Source: Shewanella sp. SNU WT4 (GTDB taxonomy: Bacteria; Pseudomonadota; Gammaproteobacteria; Enterobacterales; Shewanellaceae). From it: a DNA stretch of 64,000 bases. Within the stretch, counting starts at the first letter, position 1; every line of letters begins with the position of its first letter. The stretch covers positions 186,001 to 250,000 of the forward strand of contig NZ_CP041151.1 of NCBI RefSeq assembly GCF_006494715.1, written 5' to 3'. Below the pieces are notes generated by a model that was not told where the DNA came from, ran no database searches, and worked only from the letters and a program-made list of their open reading frames with translations. Both the position numbers and the translations under genes were made by a program. Shown piece by piece: positions 1 to 10,108 of the stretch.

Positions 1-362
1 TCTTGTTCATCGTCTTGGATAAGCGGCATGCCTTCAACAATCACATCAAGCTGTACTTCTGGCTCTAATTCACGCTTACTCAAGAGCCGGTCTTTCTCGA
101 GAACTTGCCACTTATCCTCATGAAAGACCACAAATTCATAGCTGTCAGGCGCGACCACCACCCCCAAAAACTGGCCGTTGAGTATGGCTTCATCCAGCAC
201 CACGCGCACGGCCGTCATAAACTGGTTGGCATGCTTATCTAGTTGTTGCTGCGGGCCGTTACTACCAAGGGACAAAGTAACAGCGCTGGCGGCAATCCCC
301 ATTAACAGGACCACCAGCAGCACTTCTAGCAAGGTAAAGCCTAGGTGGCGAGAATTAGCCAT
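1..362 (-). CDS. gspH: Type II secretion minor pseudopilin GspH (3' end outside window)
   Basis: The reading frame starts at 362 and runs off the left edge, so about 120 N-terminal residues are visible. It opens with a prepilin leader of MANSRHLG followed by FTLLEVLLVV, the G|FTLLE site cut and methylated by the prepilin peptidase, then a hydrophobic helix. GspH is a minor pseudopilin near the tip of the periplasmic pseudopilus. Its ATG overlaps the gspG stop by one base (TAATG), which indicates translational coupling. Family and position, last in the visible C-D-E-F-G-H order, support the call; the C-terminus cannot be judged. Confidence 0.9.
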   Translation of the reverse strand, partial: MANSRHLGFTLLEVLLVVLLMGIAASAVTLSLGSNGPQQQLDKHANQFMTAVRVVLDEAILNGQFLGVVVAPDSYEFVVFHEDKWQVLEKDRLLSKRELEPEVQLDVIVEGMPLIQDDEQ

Positions 363-796
363 TACTGAAATTTCTGTAAATTCCAGTTGCCTATGTCATC
401 TTCAGTACCCGCTTGGCCATCAGGGCCCACACTGAACACATCAATCTTGCCATTTTCGCCCGGGCTTAATAACAAGTAGTCGTTGCGCCATGGGTCTTGT
501 GGCAAACGCTTAAGGTAACCTTCGTTACGATAATTGCGCGGCTCAGGTGAACCACTTGGCTTTTGCACTAAGGCATCTAAGCCTTGCTCTGTGGTTGGAT
601 AAATACTGTTATCTAACTTGTACATGTCGAGCGAGTTTTCCAGCGCAACTATGTCGGACACAGCTTTCTGTTGGTCGGCTTTCTCTTTGTTACCCATAAG
701 GTTTGGAACCACCATGGATGCCAAAATACCTAAAATCACAATAACGACCATGACTTCCAGTAAGGTGAAGCCCTGTTGTCTTGTATTTCTTTGCAT
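362..796 (-). CDS. gspG: Type II secretion major pseudopilin GspG
   Basis: A 144-residue protein that forms the body of the type II pseudopilus in the periplasm. The prepilin site is QQG|FTLLEVMVV at residues 7-17, with the expected Glu at mature position 5. The C-terminal half carries the typical GspG signature of a WRNDY segment and a GPDGQAGTEDDI calcium-binding loop. Length matches the family. It lies 41 bases after gspF and overlaps gspH by one base, in one leftward operon. Confidence 0.97.
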   Translation of the reverse strand: MQRNTRQQGFTLLEVMVVIVILGILASMVVPNLMGNKEKADQQKAVSDIVALENSLDMYKLDNSIYPTTEQGLDALVQKPSGSPEPRNYRNEGYLKRLPQDPWRNDYLLLSPGENGKIDVFSVGPDGQAGTEDDIGNWNLQKFQ

Positions 797-837
797 TGAT
801 TACTTCTCCAAAAAAGGCCTGAGGCCAAATAACATCA

Positions 838-2058
838 CTATCCACTAATCATATTGTTAAGGGCTAATATCGGCTGCAAAATCGCGAGCACAATAAATAG
901 CACTACCGCCGCCATAGACACTACCAACATAGGTTCAAACACCCCTAAGGCAATATTGACGTTGGCTTCAAACTCATTGTCTTGGTTATCTGCAGCGCGC
1001 TCTAGCATCTGCTCTAACTGACCACTCTTTTCACCGGACGCTATCATGTACAGCATCATAGGTGGGAACAGCTTAGTATTGCCAAGCGCCGCGCCTAAGC
1101 TAGTTCCTTCTCGCACCCGCGCCGTGGCATCTTCCACCGCTTCGCGCACCCGCACATTTTGCAGTACGTCGCAGGCAATGCGCATGCCCTCAAGTAAAGG
1201 CACAGAACTTGCCGATAAAATACTTAACGTCCGGGCAAAACGGGCGGTATTTACCCCTTTGCTGACCTTGCCCACCACGGGCATTTTCAGCAACAAGGTA
1301 TGATACTTCATTTTAAACAAGGGCTTTTGCAGCAGCTTTTGCATTAATAAACTGCCACCAAGGATTAAGCCCACCATAGCTAGGCCATAGCTTTGCATAA
1401 AGTCAGACGCCGCAATCAAGATGCGCGTCGCAGTCGGTAACTCTTGCCCCATGTGCTGAAACTGGCCGACCACTTCTGGCACTACTGCTACCAACAAAAT
1501 CGATATCACACCTATGGCCACTAAGGTCAGCATGATGGGATAGATCATGGCCTGGGTCAGTTTAGATTTAAGCTGTTGGCGCCGCTCGGTGTAATCTGCC
1601 AAACGATTAAGCACAACTTCTAAGTGACCCGACTTTTCACCAGAGGCCACCATGGCGCGGTACAAATCATCAAACACATGAGGATACTCAGCCATGGAAT
1701 CCGCTAGCGAGTAACCTTCCACCACGCGCGAACGCACCGCCATGATTAAGCTAGCTAAGCGCGCTTTTTCACACTGCTGACCGACGGCTTTAAGGGTTTC
1801 TTCAATGGGAATACCCGCGGCCACTAAGGTCGCAATTTGGCGAGTGATCAATGCCAGTTCAGCCACAGAAACCTTAGGCTTAAACCAGCTAAAGCTTTGA
1901 CGAGTGCGGGTTTCTTTGGCCGCAATTGGTTGAATGTCTAACGGCATCAACTGTTGATCGCGCAGCTGACTACGGGCATGACGAGCACTGTCGGCCTCTA
2001 TCACCCCTTTTTTCTGGGCGCCTTGTTTAGTGAGCGCCTTATATTCAAATGCCGGCAC
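838..2058 (-). CDS. gspF: Type II secretion inner-membrane platform protein GspF
   Basis: A 406-residue polytopic inner-membrane protein that couples the GspE ATPase to pseudopilus assembly. It starts MPAFEYKALT, typical of GspF, and contains two T2SSF repeats, each with an ASGEKSGHLE or ASGEKSGQLE-type motif (about residues 130-145 and 335-350). Hydrophobic segments lie near residues 170-195, 222-240 and 375-397, matching the usual three membrane spans. It begins three bases after the gspE stop, so the two are probably co-translated. Full length with no anomalies. Confidence 0.97.
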   Translation of the reverse strand: MPAFEYKALTKQGAQKKGVIEADSARHARSQLRDQQLMPLDIQPIAAKETRTRQSFSWFKPKVSVAELALITRQIATLVAAGIPIEETLKAVGQQCEKARLASLIMAVRSRVVEGYSLADSMAEYPHVFDDLYRAMVASGEKSGHLEVVLNRLADYTERRQQLKSKLTQAMIYPIMLTLVAIGVISILLVAVVPEVVGQFQHMGQELPTATRILIAASDFMQSYGLAMVGLILGGSLLMQKLLQKPLFKMKYHTLLLKMPVVGKVSKGVNTARFARTLSILSASSVPLLEGMRIACDVLQNVRVREAVEDATARVREGTSLGAALGNTKLFPPMMLYMIASGEKSGQLEQMLERAADNQDNEFEANVNIALGVFEPMLVVSMAAVVLFIVLAILQPILALNNMISG

Positions 2059-2061
2059 CTA

Positions 2062-3633
2062 TTATTCCTCGCGCGTAACGCGCAGCACTTCTTCTAAGGT
2101 AGTCGCGCCAGCAAGCACCTTGCTCATGCCATCATGACGAATACTCGGCGTTTGTTTACGCAAATGCTTTTCAATGGCAAGCTCGCCGCGACCACTGTGG
2201 ATGAGCTCACGAATATGATCGTCAACCACTAATAACTCATGGATACCAGTACGGCCACGATAACCATTGTGACCACAAGCGGCGCAGCCATTGGCGCGAT
2301 AAATCACGACATCGCTGGCATCCTCTTCAATGCCAAGTAACTGACGCTCACGCACATCGGCGGTGTGGGGCAACTTACATTCATGGCATAAGGTACGAAT
2401 TAAGCGCTGCGCCAGCACCCCGAGTAAACTCGATGACACTAAGAAAGGCTCAACCCCCATATCTTGCAAACGAGTAATGGCGCCAGAGGCGGTATTGGTA
2501 TGCAAGGTCGAAATCACTAAGTGACCAGTTAACGAGGCTTGCACCGCAATTTGCGCGGTTTCTAAGTCACGGATTTCACCTATCATCACCACATCAGGAT
2601 CTTGACGCAAAATCGCGCGCAGACCGCGGGCGAAGGTCATATCAACCTTAGTATTAACCTGTGTCTGACCTATGCCATGCAGCTCATATTCTATCGGGTC
2701 TTCAACTGTTAAGATGTTAGTATCTTTAGAGTTAATCTCAGTTAAGCCCGCGTAAAGTGTGGTACTTTTACCTGAGCCGGTGGGACCGGTCACCAATAAG
2801 ATGCCATGGGGTTTACGAATAAGCGCATCAAAGCGCACCCGCACACCTTCGGTCATACCTAACTGTTTTAAATCAAGATTGCCGGCGTTTTTATCAAGCA
2901 AACGCAGCACTACCCGCTCGCCATGACTTGATGGCATAGTCGATACTCGCACATCCACCGCGCGGCCACCAATACGCAATGAAATGCGGCCATCTTGCGG
3001 CACCCGTTTTTCGGCGATATCAAGCCTTGCCATAACCTTAATACGCGACACCAACAAGGATGACAGCTTGCGATTAGGCTTAAGCACTTCTTTTAAAATG
3101 CCATCGACACGGAAGCGAACAATGAGCTGTTTTTCATAGGTTTCAATGTGAATATCTGAGGCTTCTTCTTTAATAGCTTCCGATAACAAGGCATTGATTA
3201 AACGAATGATAGGCGCGTCGTCATCACCTTCCAGCAAGTCTTCGGTTTGCGGCATTTCTTCGGCTAAGGTGAACAAGTCCATCTCATTGCCTATGTCTTC
3301 CATTAATTGCTGCGCTTCAGAAGAGTTAGCTTGATAAGCGGCGGTTAACCTAGCTTCAAAGGCATCATCGTGTAGAGCAACCAAGGGCAAGGTACGCCCT
3401 GAGTAGCGGCGCACTTCTAGCAAGACTGCCAGCGACGTATCGTTACGATGAAACAAGGTGAGCTTGTCGTCTTGCTTATCTAAGGTCACCCCAAAGCGAT
3501 GGGCGAAAGCAAACGGCAAACGGTCGCGACTGTTGCTAACATAGGCCGCATCAATATCGGCCTCTGACAGCAAGTCTTGGTTAACGTCGGCAAGCTCAGT
3601 CGCAAGCCCAGAGATTGGCTGAATATCACTCAT
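2062..3633 (-). CDS. gspE: Type II secretion ATPase GspE
   Basis: A 523-residue cytoplasmic AAA-type ATPase that powers pseudopilus growth. The Walker A loop GPTGSGKST is at residues 283-291, followed by the aspartate box, the Walker B-like region [12 protein letters not shown] and the histidine-box [14 protein letters not shown]-terminal tetracysteine zinc site is visible as CHEC and CAACG. The start overlaps the end of gspD by eight bases. Length and domain order are standard for GspE. Confidence 0.98.
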   Translation of the reverse strand: MSDIQPISGLATELADVNQDLLSEADIDAAYVSNSRDRLPFAFAHRFGVTLDKQDDKLTLFHRNDTSLAVLLEVRRYSGRTLPLVALHDDAFEARLTAAYQANSSEAQQLMEDIGNEMDLFTLAEEMPQTEDLLEGDDDAPIIRLINALLSEAIKEEASDIHIETYEKQLIVRFRVDGILKEVLKPNRKLSSLLVSRIKVMARLDIAEKRVPQDGRISLRIGGRAVDVRVSTMPSSHGERVVLRLLDKNAGNLDLKQLGMTEGVRVRFDALIRKPHGILLVTGPTGSGKSTTLYAGLTEINSKDTNILTVEDPIEYELHGIGQTQVNTKVDMTFARGLRAILRQDPDVVMIGEIRDLETAQIAVQASLTGHLVISTLHTNTASGAITRLQDMGVEPFLVSSSLLGVLAQRLIRTLCHECKLPHTADVRERQLLGIEEDASDVVIYRANGCAACGHNGYRGRTGIHELLVVDDHIRELIHSGRGELAIEKHLRKQTPSIRHDGMSKVLAGATTLEEVLRVTREE

Positions 3634-5737
3634 CGACTTTATCTTTTTGTTTGTTTTCGTCTAACACTTTTAAGGTGCCATCAGTCTGACGCATAGGCGT
3701 TGCTAAGCCTTTACCCTCTTTGTAACGCTCTAAAATCGCATTCACTTCATCGGGTAAATATTCGGCTTGATCCCACTCTTCAAGGATAGGCACATTAGTG
3801 TTTGGCATTAAGTTAACGCCGCGCTCTTGCTGCTCTAACTGCAAGGCTCTGAAATAGTTGTACTTACGGCCGGCAATGCCTTCCATAGTAATGCCATCAC
3901 GAATAATGGTGGGCTTAATAAACACCATCAGGTTTTTCTTTTTGCGGCCCGATGACGATGATTTAAATAAGTGACCAATAATCGGAATGTCACCCAAAAA
4001 AGGAACTTTTTGCACGCTTTCTTGCACTTCTTCGTTAATCAAACCACCTAGCACTACGATTTGACCTGAGTCAGCCATCACAGTGGTAGTTAAACGGCGG
4101 GTTGCGAAAGTTACGTCGACACCGGTTTTACCGTTAATGCCAGAGACTTCTTGCTCAATGGTGAGCTTAACCGAGGTGCCTTCGTTAATTTGTGGCACTA
4201 CTTTAAGCTTAACCCCGACCTCTTTACGCTCCACGGTTTGGAAAGGGTTAGAGTTACCGTTTGATGAGTTTTGCGAGCCAGTTAATACCGGCACTTCATC
4301 ACCGACAATAAATGACGCTTCTTGGTTATCTAAGGTAGTGATAGAAGGTGTGGCCAGTACGTTGGAATTAGTATCACTCGACACCGCTTGAATCAGCGCG
4401 CCAAAGTCACCCATAGTAACGCCCCACGCCATGCCGTTCACTTTACCTAACGCCTGCGCCAATAAGGTAATGTCACCGCGCTTAGGTGGATTTTCAGTAC
4501 ATATTGTACCGTCACACACTTTCGAGCCTTCTTCACCTTGGGCTTGCCAAATACCGGCGCCAATTTCACCAATGGTTGGGCCTAAGTTATTAAACTGAGT
4601 ACCACCGCCTGCGGTCGTAGCCCATTGAATACCAAAGCCAACATCATCGCCTTCGGCAACTTCCACAATAATGGCTTCAACTAAGACTTGTGCGCGGCGA
4701 ATATCGAGCTGATTTATTACACTTTCAAGTGTGCGCATTTGCTCAGGATCGGCACTGATCACTAACGCATTGGTATCTGTATGCGCCATGATGTTGATTT
4801 CGTTGCGGGCGCGGTTATTACCGCCGTTACCTGGAGCGCCGCCCTCTTGGTTTTGCTGCAGTTTTTCAGCAAACCCCGTTAATACTGTCACTAAATCTTC
4901 GGCGTTGGCATAACGCAAATAACGCACCTTGGTATTACCACTGCTAGCTTGCTCGGCATCCAGATTTTTAATCAGGCTCACTACGCGCTCGCGGCTTTTT
5001 AAATCGCCACTCACAATCACAGCATTCATGCGCTCATCGGCCACCACTTTAGGCGCTTGCCCTGGTAACTGAGCTTGATTGCCACTGGTGCGATATAAAC
5101 TGTCGATAATACGCACGATTTCACCGGCAGAGGCATGCTTAAGCTTAACCACTTGAGTTTCAGTATCGCCTTGCTTATCAACGCGCTGCACTATCTCAAC
5201 TAACTTATTCACCACAGCCGCGCGGCCTGTCAGCATCAACACATTCGATGGGTCGTAGTTAACTACGTTGCCGCCACCGGCGTTATCGTTAAGTTGACGC
5301 AATAATGGCGCTAACTGCTTAGCTTCAGTGTTATACAAGGGCACTATGCGCGTCACGAGTTCATCACCCACACCCGGCGCAGCATCATCGGCCACGCGAA
5401 TGGCAGACACTTTAGCGTCCTTGTCCTTCACGACTTTCAAGACATTGTTTTCCATCTCAACAATGGCGTAGCCATAAACCTGCAACACGTTCAGGAAAAA
5501 CTGGAAATACTGCTCATCGTTGAGCATGTCATAACTGCGGACATCAATCTTGCCACGCACAGTCGGGTCAACAATGATGGTTTTATCGAGGTTCTTACCC
5601 ACGATATTGATAAACTCTTTAATGTCTGTGCCTTTGAAATTGGCAGCATATTGTTCAGACCAAGCTGGCGACGATAACATCGCCGCGCCAGCGAGCATGG
5701 TCGCTACTAGCTTGCGTCGAAACTGGAAGTTTTTCAT
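3626..5737 (-). CDS. gspD: Type II secretion outer-membrane secretin GspD
   Basis: A 703-residue secretin forming the outer-membrane channel. The chosen ATG at 5737 has an AGGGGA ribosome site about ten bases upstream and gives a clean Sec signal peptide ([20 protein letters not shown], cut near SPAWS|EQ). An in-frame upstream ATG at 5767 would place that ribosome site inside the gene and bury the signal peptide, so I rejected it. N-terminal N0-N3 domains are followed by the secretin core with the VPVLTG and [14 protein letters not shown] signatures. A charged C-terminal tail of about 60 residues follows, where an S-domain for pilotin binding would lie. Confidence 0.96.
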   Translation of the reverse strand: MKNFQFRRKLVATMLAGAAMLSSPAWSEQYAANFKGTDIKEFINIVGKNLDKTIIVDPTVRGKIDVRSYDMLNDEQYFQFFLNVLQVYGYAIVEMENNVLKVVKDKDAKVSAIRVADDAAPGVGDELVTRIVPLYNTEAKQLAPLLRQLNDNAGGGNVVNYDPSNVLMLTGRAAVVNKLVEIVQRVDKQGDTETQVVKLKHASAGEIVRIIDSLYRTSGNQAQLPGQAPKVVADERMNAVIVSGDLKSRERVVSLIKNLDAEQASSGNTKVRYLRYANAEDLVTVLTGFAEKLQQNQEGGAPGNGGNNRARNEINIMAHTDTNALVISADPEQMRTLESVINQLDIRRAQVLVEAIIVEVAEGDDVGFGIQWATTAGGGTQFNNLGPTIGEIGAGIWQAQGEEGSKVCDGTICTENPPKRGDITLLAQALGKVNGMAWGVTMGDFGALIQAVSSDTNSNVLATPSITTLDNQEASFIVGDEVPVLTGSQNSSNGNSNPFQTVERKEVGVKLKVVPQINEGTSVKLTIEQEVSGINGKTGVDVTFATRRLTTTVMADSGQIVVLGGLINEEVQESVQKVPFLGDIPIIGHLFKSSSSGRKKKNLMVFIKPTIIRDGITMEGIAGRKYNYFRALQLEQQERGVNLMPNTNVPILEEWDQAEYLPDEVNAILERYKEGKGLATPMRQTDGTLKVLDENKQKDKVDE

Positions 5738-5763
5738 TGTTCTGTTTTCCCCTAAAACGTGTG

Positions 5764-6675
5764 TCATTGCGGCAGGCTAAAGGATATTTCGATCAGTTGC
5801 CCTTGGCGTTCAACCATCACAGACACATTGGTCAACTCAGGTAGCTGGGCCATCAATTCGATTGATTGGGTCATGTCAGTTAAGTCAAACCCATTGATTG
5901 TTTTTGCTAAATCATTGCCTTGAAAACCGGCGCTAGTAAATAGTTGTGGATCTTTGCCAGGGTTCAGGCGATATCCCATTAATTCATCATTTTTTCGCAC
6001 TGGAGAAATGGCAATGTAGTCGGTGATTTTGCCGGGATTAGCGAGCACGTCATCACGGGTCGCTTTTAGCTCAGAAGCTAATTGGGCATCATTGCTTTTA
6101 TCTTGTTTAATCGGAGTTTGCCGTTTAGTGGCAACAGGTAAACTAGCATTGCTGGCTGGAGTATAGCTTAAGCCATCAAGCATTAAGGTTTCGTAGCGAC
6201 CACCATTGGTAATGATGATCCTATCGGCATAGACCTCTTTGAGTGAGGCGGAAGTACCATCTATCTTGTCGCCTATGCTGTAGGTATCTTGATTACCCCG
6301 AGATTCAATGACAGCTAAACCATTTTGCAACTCGGTTGATGCCACTACGCCAGTTAACTGAATCGATAAATTGGTTTTTGGCGCATCTATCACCTTGGCG
6401 GTTTCTACGACTTTGGGCTTTTCTGCCTTAGCATTGAGTTGACCAAATAAATTTAACTGCTCCAAGGCACTGATATCATGCTGAGATTGGGCGCTAGCCG
6501 TGCTGACTGGCTGAGGTTGCCATAGGATGACTTGCTCTTGGGTTGGCATGAGCTTCCAACTGAGCTGGGCACTAATATAAGCAATAACGGCCAGCAGTAA
6601 CCACAGCAAAGCCTGATTTAACTTACTGATAGGTAAGGCAGTTAATTTTCCCAATAAACGTTCGAGTAGTGTCAT
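5764..6675 (-). CDS. gspC: Type II secretion inner-membrane protein GspC
   Basis: A 303-residue bitopic protein linking the inner-membrane platform to the secretin. A single transmembrane helix lies near residues 22-40 (ALLWLLLAVIAYISAQ), followed by a homology region with LTGVVAS and SYSIGD-like strands at about 105-150. A C-terminal PDZ-like segment contains GYRLNPGKDPQLF and a GLANGDLA-type motif seen here as GFQGNDLAKTINGFDL. The ATG at 6675 is preceded by GGTCCGG; an in-frame GTG at 6681 is an alternative. It is the first gene of the gsp operon, and its promoter should lie within 6676-6952, shared divergently with hslR. Confidence 0.93.
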   Translation of the reverse strand: MTLLERLLGKLTALPISKLNQALLWLLLAVIAYISAQLSWKLMPTQEQVILWQPQPVSTASAQSQHDISALEQLNLFGQLNAKAEKPKVVETAKVIDAPKTNLSIQLTGVVASTELQNGLAVIESRGNQDTYSIGDKIDGTSASLKEVYADRIIITNGGRYETLMLDGLSYTPASNASLPVATKRQTPIKQDKSNDAQLASELKATRDDVLANPGKITDYIAISPVRKNDELMGYRLNPGKDPQLFTSAGFQGNDLAKTINGFDLTDMTQSIELMAQLPELTNVSVMVERQGQLIEISFSLPQ

Positions 6676-6952
6676 TATCACCGGACCCTAGCTAGGCCTC
6701 TATTGTCAATTACATTGATGCATGGCATGCCATGCTACCTGAGCCCTACCCGTGCAACAAGTAGTTAACATGGGGGCTGTTGGCGCGTTGGGGTAAATAT
6801 GATAACTTTCGCGCCAGCGACGTTTGCTATGGCAGTATACTGGCAAACCCGTCGTAAGTCCTTGAACTAGTGTACATGCTATTTCAAATGATGAAATTCC
6901 CGCCGTAATCTGCCAGAATACCCGCACCAAGAGGCCTTGTTTGGAGGCACGA

Positions 6953-7342
6953 ATGTCGGAGCAAGATTCCTCTGTTAGACTCGATAAATGGCTGTGGGCC
7001 GCCCGTTTTTATAAAACTCGAGCGCTCGCCAAAGAGATGATTAACAGTGGTAAAGTACATTACAACGGCCAGCGCCCCAAATCCAGTAAGAATGCTGAGA
7101 TTGGAGCCTTGATCAGATTACGGCAAGGCTTTGATATCAAAGAAGTCGTAATAGTTCAATTATCAGGGATCCGCAAAAGCGCCGTCCTTGCCAGTGAGCT
7201 TTATCAAGAAACGGCTGAAAGCCAGGTAAAGGCTAAAGCTAACGCAGAAGCAAGACGCTTAAATATCTTGCATAATCCTGCGCCAGATACCAAACCAGAC
7301 AAGAAACAACGCCGCCAATTGCAGCGTTTTAGAGATGTATAG
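6953..7342 (+). CDS. hslR: Heat-shock protein 15, S4-domain ribosome-recycling factor
   Basis: A 129-residue basic S4-fold RNA-binding protein. VRLDKWLWAARFYKTR at residues 8-23 is the S4 core typical of Hsp15, which binds stalled 50S subunits carrying peptidyl-tRNA. The C-terminus is rich in Lys and Arg (KKQRRQLQRFR). The ATG at 6953 has a GGAGG site six bases upstream; a TTG twelve bases earlier would overlap that site and is unlikely. It is 12 bases upstream of hslO, matching the conserved hslR-hslO pair. Confidence 0.93.
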   Translation: MSEQDSSVRLDKWLWAARFYKTRALAKEMINSGKVHYNGQRPKSSKNAEIGALIRLRQGFDIKEVVIVQLSGIRKSAVLASELYQETAESQVKAKANAEARRLNILHNPAPDTKPDKKQRRQLQRFRDV

Positions 7343-7354
7343 AAGCGAGATCCA

Positions 7355-8212
7355 ATGACTCAAGATACCTTATACCGCTATTTGTTTGACAATGCGGATG
7401 TACGCGGCGAGCTGGTACAGTTGCAAGATACTTATCAAAACATCTTGTCGACTCACGAGTACCCACAAGTACTGCAACAACTGATTGGTGAATTAGTGGC
7501 GGCCACATCACTATTAACGGCCACCCTTAAGTTTGAAGGTGACATAGGCATACAGTTACAAGGCAATGGCCCGGTTTCTATGGCCGTAGTTAATGCCAAT
7601 CACCAGCAAGAATTACGCGGCGTAGCGCGCTGGGATGGCGAGCTTGCAGATGATGCCAGCTTAGAGCAATTATTTGGTCAAGGTTACATGGTTATCACCT
7701 TAACCCCGACTCACGGTGAGCGCTATCAAGGCGTAGTGGCCTTAGATAAGCCGAACTTAGCTGCGTGTTTAGAAGAGTACTTTGCGCAATCTGAGCAGCT
7801 GCCAACCGCGATTTGGTTATTTACCAGCGCGAGCCACGCCGCCGGCATTATGCTGCAAGTATTGCCATCAGAGACTGATGAAAATACTATGTTTGAGCAT
7901 TTATGCCAGCTCACTGCCACGATTAAGGCCGATGAAATTCTGCATTTAGATGCCGAAGAAGTACTGCACCGCTTATATCATCAAGAACAAGTACGCTTGT
8001 TTGATCCTGTGGCTGTCAGCTTTAAATGCACTTGTTCACGCGAGCGCAGCGCCAATGCCATTCGTACCATAGAACAAAGTGAAATTAACGAGATAGTTAA
8101 TGACATAGGTTATGTGGAGCTGGGCTGCGAGTACTGCAACAGCCAGTACCGATTTGATGCCATTGATGTTGCGGGTATTTACTCCAACCACAGTGCGCCC
8201 AACGTGCAATAA
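7355..8212 (+). CDS. hslO: Redox-regulated chaperone Hsp33
   Basis: A 285-residue cytosolic holdase chaperone activated by oxidation. The C-terminal zinc redox switch is visible as a CTC pair followed about 30 residues later by CEYC, the CxC-x(27-32)-CxxC pattern of Hsp33. The N-terminal chaperone domain includes the [10 protein letters not shown] segment. Length is normal (E. coli about 292). It follows hslR by 12 bases and ends just before a strong terminator. Confidence 0.97.
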   Translation: MTQDTLYRYLFDNADVRGELVQLQDTYQNILSTHEYPQVLQQLIGELVAATSLLTATLKFEGDIGIQLQGNGPVSMAVVNANHQQELRGVARWDGELADDASLEQLFGQGYMVITLTPTHGERYQGVVALDKPNLAACLEEYFAQSEQLPTAIWLFTSASHAAGIMLQVLPSETDENTMFEHLCQLTATIKADEILHLDAEEVLHRLYHQEQVRLFDPVAVSFKCTCSRERSANAIRTIEQSEINEIVNDIGYVELGCEYCNSQYRFDAIDVAGIYSNHSAPNVQ

Positions 8213-8230
8213 CAGCGAGAACCCCATCCT

Positions 8231-8260
8231 AAAACACGCCTCGATTGGCGTGTTTTTTTA
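8231..8260 (+). terminator. Rho-independent terminator after hslO
   Basis: AACACGCC (8233-8240) pairs with GGCGTGTT (8247-8254) around a six-base loop and is followed by a run of T. It lies 20 bases past the hslO stop. Confidence 0.93.
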
Positions 8261-8282
8261 TGTCTAAAATTGGTAAGACCCT

Positions 8283-8311
8283 TTGACATCGCGGTTTTAT
8301 TTGGATTTATT
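8283..8311 (+). promoter_or_regulatory. Possible sigma70 promoter for pckA
   Basis: A perfect TTGACA at 8283-8288 is followed 17 bases later by TTTATT (8306-8311), a four-of-six -10 match. It lies 120 bases upstream of the pckA ATG and after the hslO terminator. The same TTG could start an in-frame 50-residue N-terminal extension of pckA, but that would be unlike the family. Confidence 0.45.
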
Positions 8312-8432
8312 TCAAACAGCCCCTCCCACTTCACACCCACAGCGAGTTACACTAAACAAACAAAATAGTTACAAAACTGAAATTAATTCGGCGCAGACCG
8401 AACCACTCTTAGCCAATAACGGAGACCTTATC

Positions 8433-9977
8433 ATGGCGGCATGTGTACCCCGCGTGTATACCAATCTTGGAATAGCCGAGCTTGTCGAACTTTCTCTTGC
8501 CAAGGGAGAAGGCCAACTCACAGCCAATGGCGCATTAGTCGCGACTACAGGTGTAAGAACCGGTCGCTCCCCCAATGATCGCTTTATCGTCAAGGATGCC
8601 GATAGCCAAGCCAACATAGATTGGGGCAAAGTAAACCGCCCATTCGATGCCAGCGCTTTCCATGCGCTATGGCAAGAAGTTGAAACCTATCTCAGTGATA
8701 AAGACACCTTTGTGTCTGAGTTTGAAGTCGGCGCCGATGCTGAGCACTATCTGCCAGTGCGAGTCACCACAGAATATGCTTGGCATCTGTTATTTGCGCG
8801 CAACCTGTTTATTGTTCCCGAGCATTTTAATCAAGCCAATAAGCCGCAATGGCAAATCCTTAATGCGCCTGGTTTTGTCTGCGATCCTAGCCGTCATGGC
8901 ACCAATTCTGAAGCCTGTGTGATTTTAAACTTTGCTGAGCGCAAGGTGTTATTAGCGGGTTTGCAATATGCCGGTGAAATGAAAAAATCCATGTTCTCAG
9001 TGCAAAACTACTTACTGCCAGCCAAAGGCGTACTGCCAATGCACTGCTCGGCTAACGTAGGTGAAGCTGGCGATACCACCTTATTCTTTGGATTATCTGG
9101 TACCGGCAAAACCACACTGTCTGCCGATCCTAGTCGCTTCTTAATCGGTGATGATGAACACGGCTGGGCTCAAGGCGGCGTGTTTAACATTGAAGGCGGT
9201 TGCTACGCTAAGTGTGTCGATTTAAGCCAGAAGAACGAGCCGGTGATTTGGGATGCCATTCGCTTTGGCTGCGTACTGGAAAACGTAGTGTTAGACGCAA
9301 AGCGCGTACCTGATTTTACTGACATTAGCCTCACTGAAAATACCCGCGCCGCTTATCCGCTGGAGCATATTGCTAGACGCCAATTAGAAAATCGCGGCGC
9401 CGAGCCTAAGTCAGTAGTGTTTTTAACCTGCGATGTCTCAGGGGTATTGCCACCCGTGTCCTTGTTATCTAAAGAGCAAGCGGCTTATCACTTCTTATCT
9501 GACTATACCGCCAAAGTGGGTTCAACTGAAATGGGATCATCAGCGGCCATTGAATCAACCTTCTCCACTTGTTTTGGCGCGCCATTCTTCCCACGCCCTG
9601 CCGGCGTGTATGCTGAATTACTGATGAAGCGCATTGAGTCGTTTGGCAGCCAAGTGTACTTAGTCAATACTGGCTGGACTGGTGGCCCATATGGCATAGG
9701 TAAGCGTTTTGATATCCCAACCACCCGCGCTGTGATTGATGCCATAGTCCAAGGTAAGCTAGTGGGCGCGGCGACTGAGCATTTAGCCACTCTTAATCTT
9801 AATATTCCGCTGGCCGTGCCTGGGGTCGATAGCAAGTTACTTAACCCTATCAATACTTGGCAAGATAAGGCGGCCTATCAACAATATGCCACTAAGTTAG
9901 CGCAAGATTTCAATGCTAACTTTGAAAAATACCAAGTGCCTGATTCTATTCGCAGCGCAGGCCCCAAGGTCAGTTAA
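8433..9977 (+). CDS. pckA: Phosphoenolpyruvate carboxykinase (ATP)
   Basis: A 514-residue cytosolic enzyme converting oxaloacetate and ATP to phosphoenolpyruvate, CO2 and ADP at the entry to gluconeogenesis. The P-loop [11 protein letters not shown] is at residues 220-230, the metal-binding LIGDDEHGW follows at about 237-245, and the oxaloacetate-binding RTGRSPNDR is at 42-50. The start at 8433 is supported by GGAGA eight bases upstream and by family length; the frame is open further upstream to a TTG at 8283 but that extension is not PckA-like. Monocistronic, with its own terminator. Confidence 0.97.
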   Translation: MAACVPRVYTNLGIAELVELSLAKGEGQLTANGALVATTGVRTGRSPNDRFIVKDADSQANIDWGKVNRPFDASAFHALWQEVETYLSDKDTFVSEFEVGADAEHYLPVRVTTEYAWHLLFARNLFIVPEHFNQANKPQWQILNAPGFVCDPSRHGTNSEACVILNFAERKVLLAGLQYAGEMKKSMFSVQNYLLPAKGVLPMHCSANVGEAGDTTLFFGLSGTGKTTLSADPSRFLIGDDEHGWAQGGVFNIEGGCYAKCVDLSQKNEPVIWDAIRFGCVLENVVLDAKRVPDFTDISLTENTRAAYPLEHIARRQLENRGAEPKSVVFLTCDVSGVLPPVSLLSKEQAAYHFLSDYTAKVGSTEMGSSAAIESTFSTCFGAPFFPRPAGVYAELLMKRIESFGSQVYLVNTGWTGGPYGIGKRFDIPTTRAVIDAIVQGKLVGAATEHLATLNLNIPLAVPGVDSKLLNPINTWQDKAAYQQYATKLAQDFNANFEKYQVPDSIRSAGPKVS

Positions 9978-10035
9978 TCTCAGCCAGTGACAGCTGCCAA
10001 GGGTTAAGCTTTATGCTCAGCAGCTAACACCACCC

Positions 10036-10063
10036 AAGGAGGGCTAATGCCCTCCTTGCTTTT
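10036..10063 (+). terminator. Rho-independent terminator after pckA
   Basis: AAGGAGGGC (10036-10044) and GCCCTCCTT (10049-10057) form a nine-pair stem around TAAT, followed by GCTTTTA. Confidence 0.9.
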
Positions 10064-10108
10064 ATGTGCCAGAATGGCTGCAAATAATTATAGGTGCAGA
10101 GATAGAGC

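Noticed and set aside
5738..5767. A longer GspD start ten codons upstream
   Set aside because: The ribosome-binding site for the downstream ATG lies inside that extension, and the extension would disrupt the signal peptide.
6706..6930. A 74-codon minus-strand open frame between gspC and hslR
   Set aside because: No ribosome site, unusual composition rich in Trp, Cys and His, and it would cover the divergent promoter region.
8283..8432. A 50-residue N-terminal extension of PckA from a TTG
   Set aside because: Family members start near the downstream ATG, which has a proper ribosome site; the TTG is better read as part of a -35 box.
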